Assembly: GCA_030654175.1 (NCBI GenBank)
Contig: JAURXZ010000008.1
Span: forward strand, 179,426-243,425
Source of the DNA: Bacteroidia bacterium
GTDB taxonomy: Bacteria > Bacteroidota > Bacteroidia > 2-12-FULL-35-15
Length of the DNA stretch: 64,000 nt
Direction of reading: 5' to 3'
Shown in pieces: positions 35,253 to 44,349 of this stretch (positions are counted from its first letter, which is position 1; each line of letters starts with the position of its first letter). Below the pieces are notes generated by a model. That model was given only the letters and a program-made list of their open reading frames with translations, had not been told where the DNA came from and made no database searches. The translations under genes and the position numbers were made by a program.

Positions 35253-38087
35253 TTATTTCACTAAAGTAACTGTACCAATAAAACTGTGCTTTTTATTAAA
35301 CACATCGGTAAGTTCAACTTTCCAGACATAAACGTCTATTTGAGAATCATCACTTCCACTATTGGCTTTTCCGTTCCATTTATCAGACAGAGCCTTGCCA
35401 TGAAAGATCATATCTCCCCAACGGTCAAAGATCCACATATCATATTTTGTAATTCCAATACCTGAACCAAAGAAATGATCATTAATTCCATTTGCATTTG
35501 GAGAAAATGCTGTTGGCATGAAGAACGTAAATGCTGGTCCGATCATAACTTGATGTGAGATAGTATCATAACATCCATCGCTATTGTGCACAATTAATGT
35601 TGTAAGATAAGTACCCGTTACCTGGTTAGGGTAACCATGCATTGGATCCGATATGTTGGGTGCGAGTGTAGTGCTGTCGCCAAAATCCCAACTCCAGTAA
35701 TTTACATCAGATGATGACTGATCATTAAAATTAATTGCAGGATCAAGTAAACTTGCCGGGTCAGGAGTAGTGGTAAATTCTGCTACAGGAACGTTAAATA
35801 CCTCAACAAAATTAGATTTAGTTAAAGAGGACACGCATCCATTGCTTGAAATGGCGGTTAATGTAATATCGTAATAACCGGAGGTTAAGAAGCAATGCGA
35901 TGGATTTTGAAGATTAGATCCAGCTCCACCATCTCCAAAATTCCAATTCCAACTTGAAATGGTAAAACCCACACCTGCAGTTGTTGCATCTGTGAAGTTT
36001 GAACATAATATGGGGCAACCTGTAGAGGTGTCAATTGTGAAATTCACCACCGGATTTTCATAAAATTTAAAATTAACAGTTGAAGTAGAAAACGAACAGG
36101 AGCCTGCAGGATCATTTGTAGTTAAGGTTAATGTTACCGTACCGGCTGCAAATTCAGCGGGGGTTGCAGTATAAACTGCATTTAATGTTGTGTTATCAGG
36201 TGAATAGGTGCCATTGCCTCCGCTCCATGTCCCGCTGGTTGCACTGCCGCCTATTGCTCCGGCAAGCGTAATTCCAGAACCTGCACAAACAAATTGCGTT
36301 GAGCCTGCATTGGCAGTAGGTAACTGCTCTATGGTTATTACCACTATATCATTTGCTCCAGGACAAGAGCCTGTATTATCAGCACTAAAACTTAACGAAA
36401 CGGAACCTGCTGCCGCCTCTGCAATACTTGGAGTATAAACTGCGGTAGCATTTGTGTTATCCGGACTGTATGATCCTGTGCCACCACTCCATGAACCTGT
36501 TCCGGAACTTATGCTGCCCGATAAGGCTACAGTATTACCAACACAAATGGTTTGGTCAGGCCCGGCAGAAATACTGGAAACTGCATTAAAAGTAATTTGC
36601 ATTTGATCATTTGCAGAAGGACAAGAGCCCGGAGGATCATCAGTTGTTAGTGTTAAAGTAACACTGCCTGAACTTATTTCAAACGAACTGAGGGTGTATG
36701 TACAATTTAAAGTGGTATTGTTTGGTGTATATGTGCCTGCGCCACCGGTCCAGGTTCCCATAGTAGCTGTCCCACCAATCGAACCTGCTAAAGTTAATGT
36801 TGAATTACATATTGTTTGGTCGGGACCAGCATTGGCTGTGGGGGGGGGGATAACCAAAACAAAAACACTGTCGGTATAGGAACATCCGGGGATAGTATCT
36901 TTTACAATATACCAACCTGTATGAGCCAATGTTGCATTGGTTATAGTTGGATTTTGAAAGGTAGAAGTATAACCGTTTGGTCCTGTCCATTGATACGTTG
37001 CATTGGTAACGGTAGATGCTGTAAGTGAAATTGCTCCTCCTACACAAACGGTGTCACCAATACCGCTGAATGAACATGAAACACCAGTGCATGGTGGAGG
37101 TGTAACAGTTACCGTAACCGGGGAAGAAAAAGTAATAGGACCATTGCAGGTATTATTTACTATGGTTGCAGTATAGGTAGTTGTAGTGGTTGGACATACA
37201 CTTATTGTTGGGGTTGTTCCAATAGAAACATTTCCGGGAGCGTACCAATTAAAAGTGTATTGAGGAGCTCCTGTAGGTGTAAAACGTTGTCCATCGTTTG
37301 TGGCAGACCATTGGGTAGGATAATTTCTGCCGGGGACAGTAACTGCCTGAGTTCCGGAAGAATTTTGAATACCTTCAATAGCAGCACCGCTATTCCAGCC
37401 TGAACAGAGGGGTTTGTCTTTAATGTATATCTCTATGTTGTTGGTTGTTTCATACAAAACTATTTGGGAAGTTGCCAATTGAGAATTACATGAAGAAGAG
37501 TACATTGAAATATCTGTCCAGGAAACAACAAATGACCTGCATGGAGCAGTACCCTGAACTTTCCAGTTGATTATAGGGGTACTGGATGACGACACAGATG
37601 GATCTATATCGTGCCATGGTCCCATTATACAGTTTGTTAAATCTGCTGGCGTGGCGGAAGGTACAGCCGCACTTATAGGCCAGGTATTATAATTGCCTGC
37701 GTTGGCTACGTCAAATGATAGTAAAACGTTTGAACCAATAACACACTGGGTATAGGTATTACCAAAAAAACTAAAACAGAATGGAATAGTAATTGCACTC
37801 GACCAGGTATCATCAATTCCAAGCAAAACTGTTGTACCTGTGCTGAATGAAAAAGGGGTATAAGGAACAGAACTTACACTATAGGACGTTGTAGCTTTGG
37901 TACCTTGCAATGTGGCGCTAATAGAAGTGCAGCCGGAGCATAGACTCGCATTGGGGCCAACAGTTAAATTAGGGCAGGATGCGGATTGAGCAAAAGTTAC
38001 CTGTGAAAATAAAGTAATGCAAAGTAACAAAACAAAAAAATGTGAGTAATGGGATTTGAGATTTGAGATTTTATTGTGTTTATTCAT
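35253..38087 (-). CDS. T9SS type B sorted nidogen-like/PKD protein (paralog E)
   Basis: 944 residues. Signal peptide MNKHNKISNLKSHYSHFF plus hydrophobic core, cleavage after TFAQ. The N-terminal ~270 residues have a nidogen-like character (FSFFGNTYTQCVIGSNVLLS, SFVVSWTDIS, NNIEIYIKDKP, AIEGIQNSSG). An Ig-like region follows (CSFSGIGDTVCVGG), then three GTWSGG-type repeats, two PKD domains (WNFGDGG, WDFGDST) and CHU_C (MPTAFSPNANGINDHFFG, FDRWGDMIFHGKAL). The 5' coding region and leader match paralog B, but the N-terminal functional domain differs, suggesting domain swapping between paralogs. Residues 6-15 are encoded by phased heptamers. Confidence 0.9.
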   Translation of the reverse strand: MNKHNKISNLKSHYSHFFVLLLCITLFSQVTFAQSASCPNLTVGPNASLCSGCTSISATLQGTKATTSYSVSSVPYTPFSFSTGTTVLLGIDDTWSSAITIPFCFSFFGNTYTQCVIGSNVLLSFDVANAGNYNTWPISAAVPSATPADLTNCIMGPWHDIDPSVSSSSTPIINWKVQGTAPCRSFVVSWTDISMYSSSCNSQLATSQIVLYETTNNIEIYIKDKPLCSGWNSGAAIEGIQNSSGTQAVTVPGRNYPTQWSATNDGQRFTPTGAPQYTFNWYAPGNVSIGTTPTISVCPTTTTTYTATIVNNTCNGPITFSSPVTVTVTPPPCTGVSCSFSGIGDTVCVGGAISLTASTVTNATYQWTGPNGYTSTFQNPTITNATLAHTGWYIVKDTIPGCSYTDSVFVLVIPPPTANAGPDQTICNSTLTLAGSIGGTATMGTWTGGAGTYTPNNTTLNCTYTLSSFEISSGSVTLTLTTDDPPGSCPSANDQMQITFNAVSSISAGPDQTICVGNTVALSGSISSGTGSWSGGTGSYSPDNTNATAVYTPSIAEAAAGSVSLSFSADNTGSCPGANDIVVITIEQLPTANAGSTQFVCAGSGITLAGAIGGSATSGTWSGGNGTYSPDNTTLNAVYTATPAEFAAGTVTLTLTTNDPAGSCSFSTSTVNFKFYENPVVNFTIDTSTGCPILCSNFTDATTAGVGFTISSWNWNFGDGGAGSNLQNPSHCFLTSGYYDITLTAISSNGCVSSLTKSNFVEVFNVPVAEFTTTPDPASLLDPAINFNDQSSSDVNYWSWDFGDSTTLAPNISDPMHGYPNQVTGTYLTTLIVHNSDGCYDTISHQVMIGPAFTFFMPTAFSPNANGINDHFFGSGIGITKYDMWIFDRWGDMIFHGKALSDKWNGKANSGSDDSQIDVYVWKVELTDVFNKKHSFIGTVTLVK

Positions 38088-38160
38088 TACCTTTTTCTTA
38101 ATTCCAATTTATATATAAAATCTCCATACTCACAATTATAACTAACATCCAAAATCCATC
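38043..38160. repeat. inverted pair of phased heptamer arrays around the start of paralog E
   Basis: Left array 38043-38070, four 7-base units ending in two exact TGAGATT copies, inside the coding sequence. The right part, about 38119-38160, contains CTAACAT and CCAAAAT-type words. Left TGTGAGTAATGG and right CCATACTCACA are near inverses. The start codon (38085-38087) lies between them, as in paralog B. Confidence 0.6.
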
Positions 38161-38163
38161 ATA

Positions 38164-40932
38164 TTATTCAACTAAAGTAACAGTTCCAATGTAATAATGC
38201 ACTCTGTTAAATACATCAGTAAGTTTTACTTTCCAGACATATACATCTATTTGTGCCATATTTCCACCATCATTTGCCCTGCCATCCCACTTGTCATGTA
38301 ATTCTTTTCCATGAAAGATCATATCACCCCATCGGTCAAATATCCACAGATCATATTTTATGATGCCAATTCCTGAACCGAAAAAATAATCATTGGTTCC
38401 ATCCGCATTTGGAGTAAATACATTTGGAATGAAAAAAGTAAATTCAGGTCCTATAAAAACTTCATGTGCTATGGTATCGTAACAACCATCTGCATTGTGA
38501 ACAATTAATGTTACCCAATAGCTGACTGATGCAATACTGGGGTAAATGTGCACAGGGCTTGAGGTATGAGGCGAAAGAAAAGTGCTGTCACCAAAATCCC
38601 AATTCCAGTAATTTACATCAGGTGATGATTGGTTATTAAAGGTAATGGTTGGATCAATTACAGATGCCGGGTTTGGTGTAGGTCTAAATTCCGCAATTGG
38701 AAGGTTATAAACCTGAACCATTTGAGGAATACTTAAAAATGAGGTACATCCATGATTGGAGGTAGCAATTAATTTAATATCATAGAAACCGGGATCAGAA
38801 AAACAATGAGCAGGATGCTGAGAAGGAGAGCCGGAGCTGCCATCTCCAAAATCCCATGTCCAAGTAACAACTGAATCTCCTCCACCAACAATGGTCAGGT
38901 CAGTGAAATTAACACAATGCGTAGGGCATCCGGCAGGGATATCCACGGAGTAATTTACAATAGGATTCTGGTAAAAATAAAAAGTAACATTGGATGAGGA
39001 AAAAGTGCAGGGGCCTACCGGATCATTTGTTGTAAGCGTTAACATAACAGTGCCTGCGTCAAATTCAGCAGCGCTTGCGGTGTATGTTGCATTTAGAGTT
39101 GTGTTATTAGGAGAAAAGGTCCCATTTCCACCACTCCATGTTCCACCGGATGCCGATCCTCCAACTGCACCAGCAAGCGTAATAGGTGATCCGGAACAAA
39201 CATATTGTACAGACCCCGCATTGGCTGTTGCTATTGGGTCAATAGTAACCACAATTTCATCGTTCACACTAGGACAAGGTCCGCTTGGATCATTTGAAGT
39301 AAAAGTTAATGAAATAGTGCCAGCTGTTTCTTCTGCAGTGGTTGGTGTATAAACCGCATTAAGGGATGTGTTAGATGGATTAAATGTTCCTGCACCACCG
39401 CTCCATGTTCCGCCAGTTGCAGAGCCACTTATGGTGCCTGCGCAAGGCACAGTATTACCTACACATATAGTTTGGTCAGGTCCTGCAGAAACAATAGCTC
39501 CCTGGTTAATTGTAATTGTCATTTGATCGCTTGCCGGAGGACAAGGACCATTAGGGTCATCGGTAGTTAGTATAAATGTAACAGAACCTGCCGTTATTTC
39601 AGCCGCAGTAGGGGTATAAGTACAATTTAAGCTGGTGTTATCAGGATTAAATGTGCCTGCACCACCACTCCATGTTCCGGTTAAGGCCGCCCCACCAATA
39701 GAGCCGGTTAAAACTATCGGTGAATCACTACATACTGTTTGATTGGGCACTGCATTAACAAATGCTGTCGGATTTTCTGTAACCACATAATTTAACATTT
39801 TAACACAGCCGCTACTGGAAAGCATTGTAACCACGTATGTTCCTCCTTGTGTAATAGTAATGATCTGTCCCGTGTATGGTCCACCGGGACCGGTCCAGTT
39901 ATAGGTGTTATTGTCTTCATAAGGAGCAGTAAGGGTAGTACTGGCACCAACACATAAGGAATCCTGTTGCGTTACGATCAATGGAGTACATTCGCTATTA
40001 ACATAACCATAGCCGTAATGCCCGCCAAAGGTGCAATCAGCACTGGTAAAGCGAACTGTAACGGGGTTCCCTATTTGTCCAACTAAGTCAACACTCACAT
40101 TTGTCCATGGTTTGAAAATTACACCATTACAATTTTGTGAATTCTGGAATCCGGGGATCCCTCCTCCGGCAACATATAAGATTGAAGTACAAGGTACCGG
40201 ATCGCCATTAGAATCCAACATTTCCACATTAAAAAAAGGCTGATCTGAAGTACCATGTCCCGGGTCTTCCAGAACGACTGCGTATTGATAAGTAAATACA
40301 TTATTAGATGCTGTAGGAATAAAAACTGTTTCCATCCTTTCGGCCTGGCTGCCATTAACTCCATTTCCTAAACGACAGGAAAAAACTCCGGCTGCATAAC
40401 CCGGCATTGCAGGCGCTACAACAGGAAAGCCACCACAAGGATCAACCCCTGCACCGGTTGTAACGGTATGTCTTCCATTGGCATCATTAATAGCCGCATT
40501 TACCCCGTTAGAAACAAAACCGGAAGTTCCGCAGCATCCGGGGTTTGCACCCGAAAATCCAGTCCAGCCGGATAGATCGCCCGTCTCAAAGTCAATGTTA
40601 CCACAAACTCCGGATAAATTGGATGGGGGAGGGGCAGGTAAACTTTTTTGCCAGGTACCTTCTTTTTTGCCAATAAATTCCTGTTTTTTAAAATTTAGAA
40701 ACCCGGCATATGCAGCCGGATATTTAATTTCGGAGCCTTCTCTTTTTCGGAATTCTTTCAGGACAGCGGCTTCGTCAAAACCTTTCAAAGGATTTACAGT
40801 TGAGGTGTTTTGCCCATTAACATTAAAAATTTCTAAGAATAAAATTGCTGAAGCGAGGATGCGTAAATTTATTTTTGAAAACAATGGAGTTGAATTACCC
40901 GGTGCTGTTTTTATGAATAAATTTTTGTTCAT
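38164..40932 (-). CDS. T9SS type B sorted PKD protein (paralog F)
   Basis: 922 residues with a long n-region signal (core ILASAILFLEIFNVNGQ). A charged helical segment (about 45-95, EAAVLKEFRKREGSE) precedes a Cys-rich beta-sandwich (about 105-345; CGNIDFETGDLSGW, YQYAVVLEDPG, FTSADCTFGGHYGYGYVN) that is homologous to the one in paralog D. Then come an Ig-like segment, three GTWSGG repeats, two PKD domains (WDFGDGS, WDFGDST) and CHU_C (IPNVFTPNADGTNDYFFG, FDRWGDMIFHGKEL). It is the first gene (5'-most) of the minus-strand block. Function inferred as surface adhesin or binding protein; no catalytic residues recognised. Confidence 0.9.
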   Translation of the reverse strand: MNKNLFIKTAPGNSTPLFSKINLRILASAILFLEIFNVNGQNTSTVNPLKGFDEAAVLKEFRKREGSEIKYPAAYAGFLNFKKQEFIGKKEGTWQKSLPAPPPSNLSGVCGNIDFETGDLSGWTGFSGANPGCCGTSGFVSNGVNAAINDANGRHTVTTGAGVDPCGGFPVVAPAMPGYAAGVFSCRLGNGVNGSQAERMETVFIPTASNNVFTYQYAVVLEDPGHGTSDQPFFNVEMLDSNGDPVPCTSILYVAGGGIPGFQNSQNCNGVIFKPWTNVSVDLVGQIGNPVTVRFTSADCTFGGHYGYGYVNSECTPLIVTQQDSLCVGASTTLTAPYEDNNTYNWTGPGGPYTGQIITITQGGTYVVTMLSSSGCVKMLNYVVTENPTAFVNAVPNQTVCSDSPIVLTGSIGGAALTGTWSGGAGTFNPDNTSLNCTYTPTAAEITAGSVTFILTTDDPNGPCPPASDQMTITINQGAIVSAGPDQTICVGNTVPCAGTISGSATGGTWSGGAGTFNPSNTSLNAVYTPTTAEETAGTISLTFTSNDPSGPCPSVNDEIVVTIDPIATANAGSVQYVCSGSPITLAGAVGGSASGGTWSGGNGTFSPNNTTLNATYTASAAEFDAGTVMLTLTTNDPVGPCTFSSSNVTFYFYQNPIVNYSVDIPAGCPTHCVNFTDLTIVGGGDSVVTWTWDFGDGSSGSPSQHPAHCFSDPGFYDIKLIATSNHGCTSFLSIPQMVQVYNLPIAEFRPTPNPASVIDPTITFNNQSSPDVNYWNWDFGDSTFLSPHTSSPVHIYPSIASVSYWVTLIVHNADGCYDTIAHEVFIGPEFTFFIPNVFTPNADGTNDYFFGSGIGIIKYDLWIFDRWGDMIFHGKELHDKWDGRANDGGNMAQIDVYVWKVKLTDVFNRVHYYIGTVTLVE

Positions 40933-41428
40933 ACTGAGAAAATTTAATATAAAGTCAGAAGTGTTTTATGACAACGTATATTTTATTTTAAAGTTCAAAA
41001 AAATTAACACAACACAATAAAAAGGATAATCCAGTATCTACTATTGTTCAACAAGAAAAAAATAGCTTTTTTTAAGAAAAAATGTATTCTCTAAAAACCA
41101 TTATTTTTTGATAATTTACGAAAGATAAATAAAAAGTCCGAAATACAATTTTCTAAATTTATGTTGATATTCTTAGCTCTTTTTTTATTTTACCAAAGTG
41201 ATTTAATAGGAGACAGTAAACCAACAAAAAAGGTTGCATTTGTTGATAATAATTTATTAACAATGAGTCCCGCTCCGAAAAAAGGTTTTTGACACTAATT
41301 GCATGAATTTTTTTAATTCAACTGGTAATCAGTGTGTTATGTTGTTGGGTTAGTGTCAAATAGTATCGGAGGGATTTTTTGTAGTTGACTCAACAATAAA
41401 GGCTAAATAGGAGGGGTTCACAATTATT
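40933..41428. other. 496-base AT-rich intergenic region with a structured element
   Basis: No confident gene. From 41268 to 41372 there is a nested imperfect hairpin: TTGACACTAA (41289-41298) pairs with TTAGTGTCAA (41350-41359), flanked by CTCCGA and TCGGAG. A 43-codon plus-strand frame (41161-41292) with a hydrophobic N-terminus runs into it. The promoter of paralog F should lie around 40950-41000. Confidence 0.4.
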
Positions 41429-42325
41429 CTACGCCCAATTAATCCCTTTTTTCAAAAAGGAAAGGGTTTTTTCTTCCGGACTGTTTGGAGTGGGTGTATA
41501 ATTGTAAAACCAACCTGCCGTTGAAGGTAAACTCATTAAAATGGATTCAACTCTTCCATTGGTTTCCAAACCGAATTTGGTTCCTTTATCGTATACTAAA
41601 TTAAATTCTACATAACGCCCTCTTCGCAATAACTGCCATTGTTTGTTATCTTCGGTATAACGCAGGTTTTTGTTTTTATTCATTAACGAAGTGTATGCAG
41701 GCGCGAATGAATTGCCGATTTCCTGAACAAAAGCAAATAATTGTTCTTTAGTACAATTAGTAGTTTGACTTAATTTGTCAAAAAAGATTCCGCCAATACC
41801 TCGTGTTTCCTTTCGGTGAGTGATGAAAAAGTAATCATCGGCCCATTTTTTAAAATCAGGATAGTAATTTGTATTGTGTTTGTCGCAAGCTGTTTTTAAT
41901 GAAGAATGAAAAAAAACAGCGTCCTCTTCATTAACATAATGGGGAGTTAGATCGATACCGCCTCCAAACCACCAGGCTCCGTTACTCATTTCGAAATAAC
42001 GCACATTCATGTGAATTATAGGAACCATAGGGTTATGCGGATGAATCACGATAGAAACACCTGTTGCATAAAAGGTGTTCTTTTCGGAATTTGAAACAGG
42101 ATTTTCTTTCATCAGAAAATCCGGAACATCACCGTGAACTGCCGAGAAATTGACACCACCTTTTTCAATAACATTGCCACTTTGCAGGATACGGGTTCTT
42201 CCTCCACCACCTTCTTCACGTAACCAATTATCTTCTTCGAATTTACCTTTACCATCTTCATGTTCAATGGCAATACAAATAGAATCCTGCAAAGATTTAA
42301 ACCATTCGGTAATTTGTTCCTTCAT
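41429..42325 (-). CDS. hemF: oxygen-dependent coproporphyrinogen III oxidase
   Basis: Converts coproporphyrinogen III to protoporphyrinogen IX with O2, a late step of haem synthesis in the cytoplasm, and implies aerobic growth. The 298 residues are standard for HemF. The signature WWFGGGIDLTPHY is at 118-130, with HPHNPM at 95-100, the RGIGGIFFD segment near 174-182 and RRGRYVEFNLVYDKGTKFGL near 233-252. A separate oxygen-independent enzyme (HemN) is not in the window. It is followed downstream by nothing on the same strand for 500 bases; upstream lies an inverted-repeat spacer, then the LysM gene. Confidence 0.97.
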   Translation of the reverse strand: MKEQITEWFKSLQDSICIAIEHEDGKGKFEEDNWLREEGGGGRTRILQSGNVIEKGGVNFSAVHGDVPDFLMKENPVSNSEKNTFYATGVSIVIHPHNPMVPIIHMNVRYFEMSNGAWWFGGGIDLTPHYVNEEDAVFFHSSLKTACDKHNTNYYPDFKKWADDYFFITHRKETRGIGGIFFDKLSQTTNCTKEQLFAFVQEIGNSFAPAYTSLMNKNKNLRYTEDNKQWQLLRRGRYVEFNLVYDKGTKFGLETNGRVESILMSLPSTAGWFYNYTPTPNSPEEKTLSFLKKGINWA

Positions 42326-42351
42326 TTTAGTTTAAAGTTGGATGGGGGGTT

Positions 42352-42421
42352 AATTTGAAAAGTTTATTTAAATGCCATAAAACTATGAATACTATAGTCA
42401 GAATTTTAAACTTTCAAAATT
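42352..42421. repeat. inverted-repeat spacer between hemF and the LysM gene
   Basis: AATTTGAAAAGTTTA (42352-42366) and TAAACTTTCAAAATT (42407-42421) are near-perfect inverses (13 of 15). Neighbouring words (TTTAAAGTT, TTGAAACTT) belong to the same vocabulary. It lies between the LysM stop (42440) and hemF start (42325). Confidence 0.5.
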
Positions 42422-42439
42422 GAACTTGAAACTTTTTTT

Positions 42440-44239
42440 TCAATTTGCTTTTACTAATTTATTATCCTGATATTTAAGAATGTAGACAAATTTATTCTCA
42501 AATCCACTGTCTAAAGGATATTGCATGAAGTTGAAATTGGTTTCAATACCCTGGTATTTATAATCAACTATATTATTTAAAAATCCGGTACCATATTTCT
42601 GAAGTGCAGAAATAAAATAATAAGCGATATCATATCCCTGATAAGAATACAATTCAGGATCAGTTTTAAACCGTTCATAAAAGGTATTAATGAAATTTCG
42701 TGTCACCGGATTTTGGTAATCAATATAATTATTAGATGGAATGTGTACAGAAAGTTTATTCAGATAGTCAAAATCCAGGTTGTCATAGTTTATCCAGCTT
42801 TGAAGGCCGAGTAGCACAATCTTATATTTATCCGCCAGAGGATTTAATTTGCTTATAAATTCAGTTACATAAGATTGATTATTAGAAGGCAATACAATCA
42901 CATTTAATTTAGAGGAACTAAGCATATTTTCAATTGAGGCAGAACTTCTAACTTCCTTTAATGAATCGGCAGCTTTGTATCCGGCTTTTATTAATGCTTT
43001 ATTGGCAATGTTTTTGAAAACATTATAAAACGATACTTCTTTAGGATTGCCATTGTTTACTAAAATAATATTTTGTTTCTGAAAAGTATCGATGACAAAA
43101 TGTGCCATTTGCTCTACCTGCATTGCATTTGATGGCAATACTTTGCAAACATATAAATTGTCGAACAAAACTTTATTTATTTGTGTAAATGGTGATACAA
43201 TTGGAATAGAATGATCTTTTGCAAATTTTGCAACCGGCATAAAACTCGAGCCATAAAGGGGACCAATCATCAGATGCATTTCCTTTAACTCCGGCTTTTT
43301 TAGAATATTCAGAATATTTAATGAATCCTGATCATCAATATCATAAACAAAGATCTTAGCATTTAATTTTTGTTTTTTTAATGAATCTATTGCTAATAAA
43401 GCACCTTCATAAAATTGTAGCGCAATACTGCTTTTGTTTGGTAATTGAGCATCGCCTTTTATAATGGCTTCAATATCAATTTCGTTTGCCTCATTGGCAT
43501 GGAAAGGTAAAAAGAATGCAATATTATATTCGTCTTTTACCTCTCCTTTATAACTGATGGTGGATGCTGCAATAGTATCCAGATCTCTGTTTTCAATTAA
43601 AAAAGTTGTAGAACTATCTACAGGGCCCATTAATATCGGATCGGTTTGGGCAACCTTCTTTTCTAAAACTTTTTCAGTAGGTTTTTTTATTGGTTTTTCA
43701 GTGGTTATTATAGTAGATTTTGGAAGGATCTCAGGCCCACTCTTGGGTTTTAACAAAGATATTTTCAATGTTTGCCCACCTTTTAAACCCTCTTTCAATT
43801 CGGGGTTCAGTATTTTTATTTTTTCAACAGTTGTGTTATACTGTTTAGAGATCGAATATAATGTTTGCCCGGCTTCTACCTGATGCAATACATAATTACC
43901 GCCATTAGTTATCGGAGCAGATTCGATCTTTTTTGCTTTTTTAGTCGGGACCTTAAGAACTTGTCCGGGTTTGATCCCATCTATCGCTTCCGGATTTTCA
44001 ATTACAATATCATTTAAACTCAGCTCATAGCCTTTTGCAATTGCGAAAAGTGTTTGTCCTTTTTCAACAGTATGTAAATAATATTTAACACCGTTAATGG
44101 TAGTAACGTTTTTGCTTTTCAAGATACCACCTGAAGGCTTTTCCTGAGAATAGGATTGCGTAGTATTAAGTACAAAGTATAAAGTACAAAGTATGTATAC
44201 CAGATGTAACGTATAATATTTTATTGTTTTTAATTTCAT
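42440..44239 (-). CDS. exported LysM protein with periplasmic-binding-protein fold
   Basis: 599 residues. The signal peptide is residues 1-31 (hydrophobic VYILCTLYFVLN core, cleavage near SYS). Two LysM peptidoglycan-binding domains follow, HTVEKGQTLFAIAKGYELSL (about 56-100) and HQVEAGQTLYSISKQYNTTV (about 115-160). After a low-complexity Lys/Pro linker comes a ~370-residue type I periplasmic-binding fold (YNIAFFLPFHANE, LMIGPLYGSSFMPVAKFA, IPIVSPFTQINK), similar to LivJ-like amino-acid receptors. The pairing of LysM with this fold beside guaA is a recurring Bacteroidota arrangement. It probably anchors on the cell wall; ligand unknown. Residues 14-26 are encoded by phased heptamers (44164-44198), described separately. 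Confidence 0.88.
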   Translation of the reverse strand: MKLKTIKYYTLHLVYILCTLYFVLNTTQSYSQEKPSGGILKSKNVTTINGVKYYLHTVEKGQTLFAIAKGYELSLNDIVIENPEAIDGIKPGQVLKVPTKKAKKIESAPITNGGNYVLHQVEAGQTLYSISKQYNTTVEKIKILNPELKEGLKGGQTLKISLLKPKSGPEILPKSTIITTEKPIKKPTEKVLEKKVAQTDPILMGPVDSSTTFLIENRDLDTIAASTISYKGEVKDEYNIAFFLPFHANEANEIDIEAIIKGDAQLPNKSSIALQFYEGALLAIDSLKKQKLNAKIFVYDIDDQDSLNILNILKKPELKEMHLMIGPLYGSSFMPVAKFAKDHSIPIVSPFTQINKVLFDNLYVCKVLPSNAMQVEQMAHFVIDTFQKQNIILVNNGNPKEVSFYNVFKNIANKALIKAGYKAADSLKEVRSSASIENMLSSSKLNVIVLPSNNQSYVTEFISKLNPLADKYKIVLLGLQSWINYDNLDFDYLNKLSVHIPSNNYIDYQNPVTRNFINTFYERFKTDPELYSYQGYDIAYYFISALQKYGTGFLNNIVDYKYQGIETNFNFMQYPLDSGFENKFVYILKYQDNKLVKAN

Positions 44240-44349
44240 TTTTATCTGAATGAATTATATAGAAAGTATAAAGCTTTATCTATAGATATTTGACATGATA
44301 TAGAATTTTTCATAATACTTTGTACTCAATACTTAATACTTTGTGCTTT
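44164..44349. repeat. inverted heptamer arrays straddling the start codon of the LysM gene
   Basis: Left array 44164-44198, five 7-base units (TACAAAG and TATAAAG type), inside the gene where it encodes the signal-peptide core. Right array 44315-44349, five 7-base units (ATACTTT, GTACTCA type), touching the guaA stop (44350). The arrays are inverse to each other; the LysM start (44237-44239) lies in the ~116-base loop. Confidence 0.8.
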
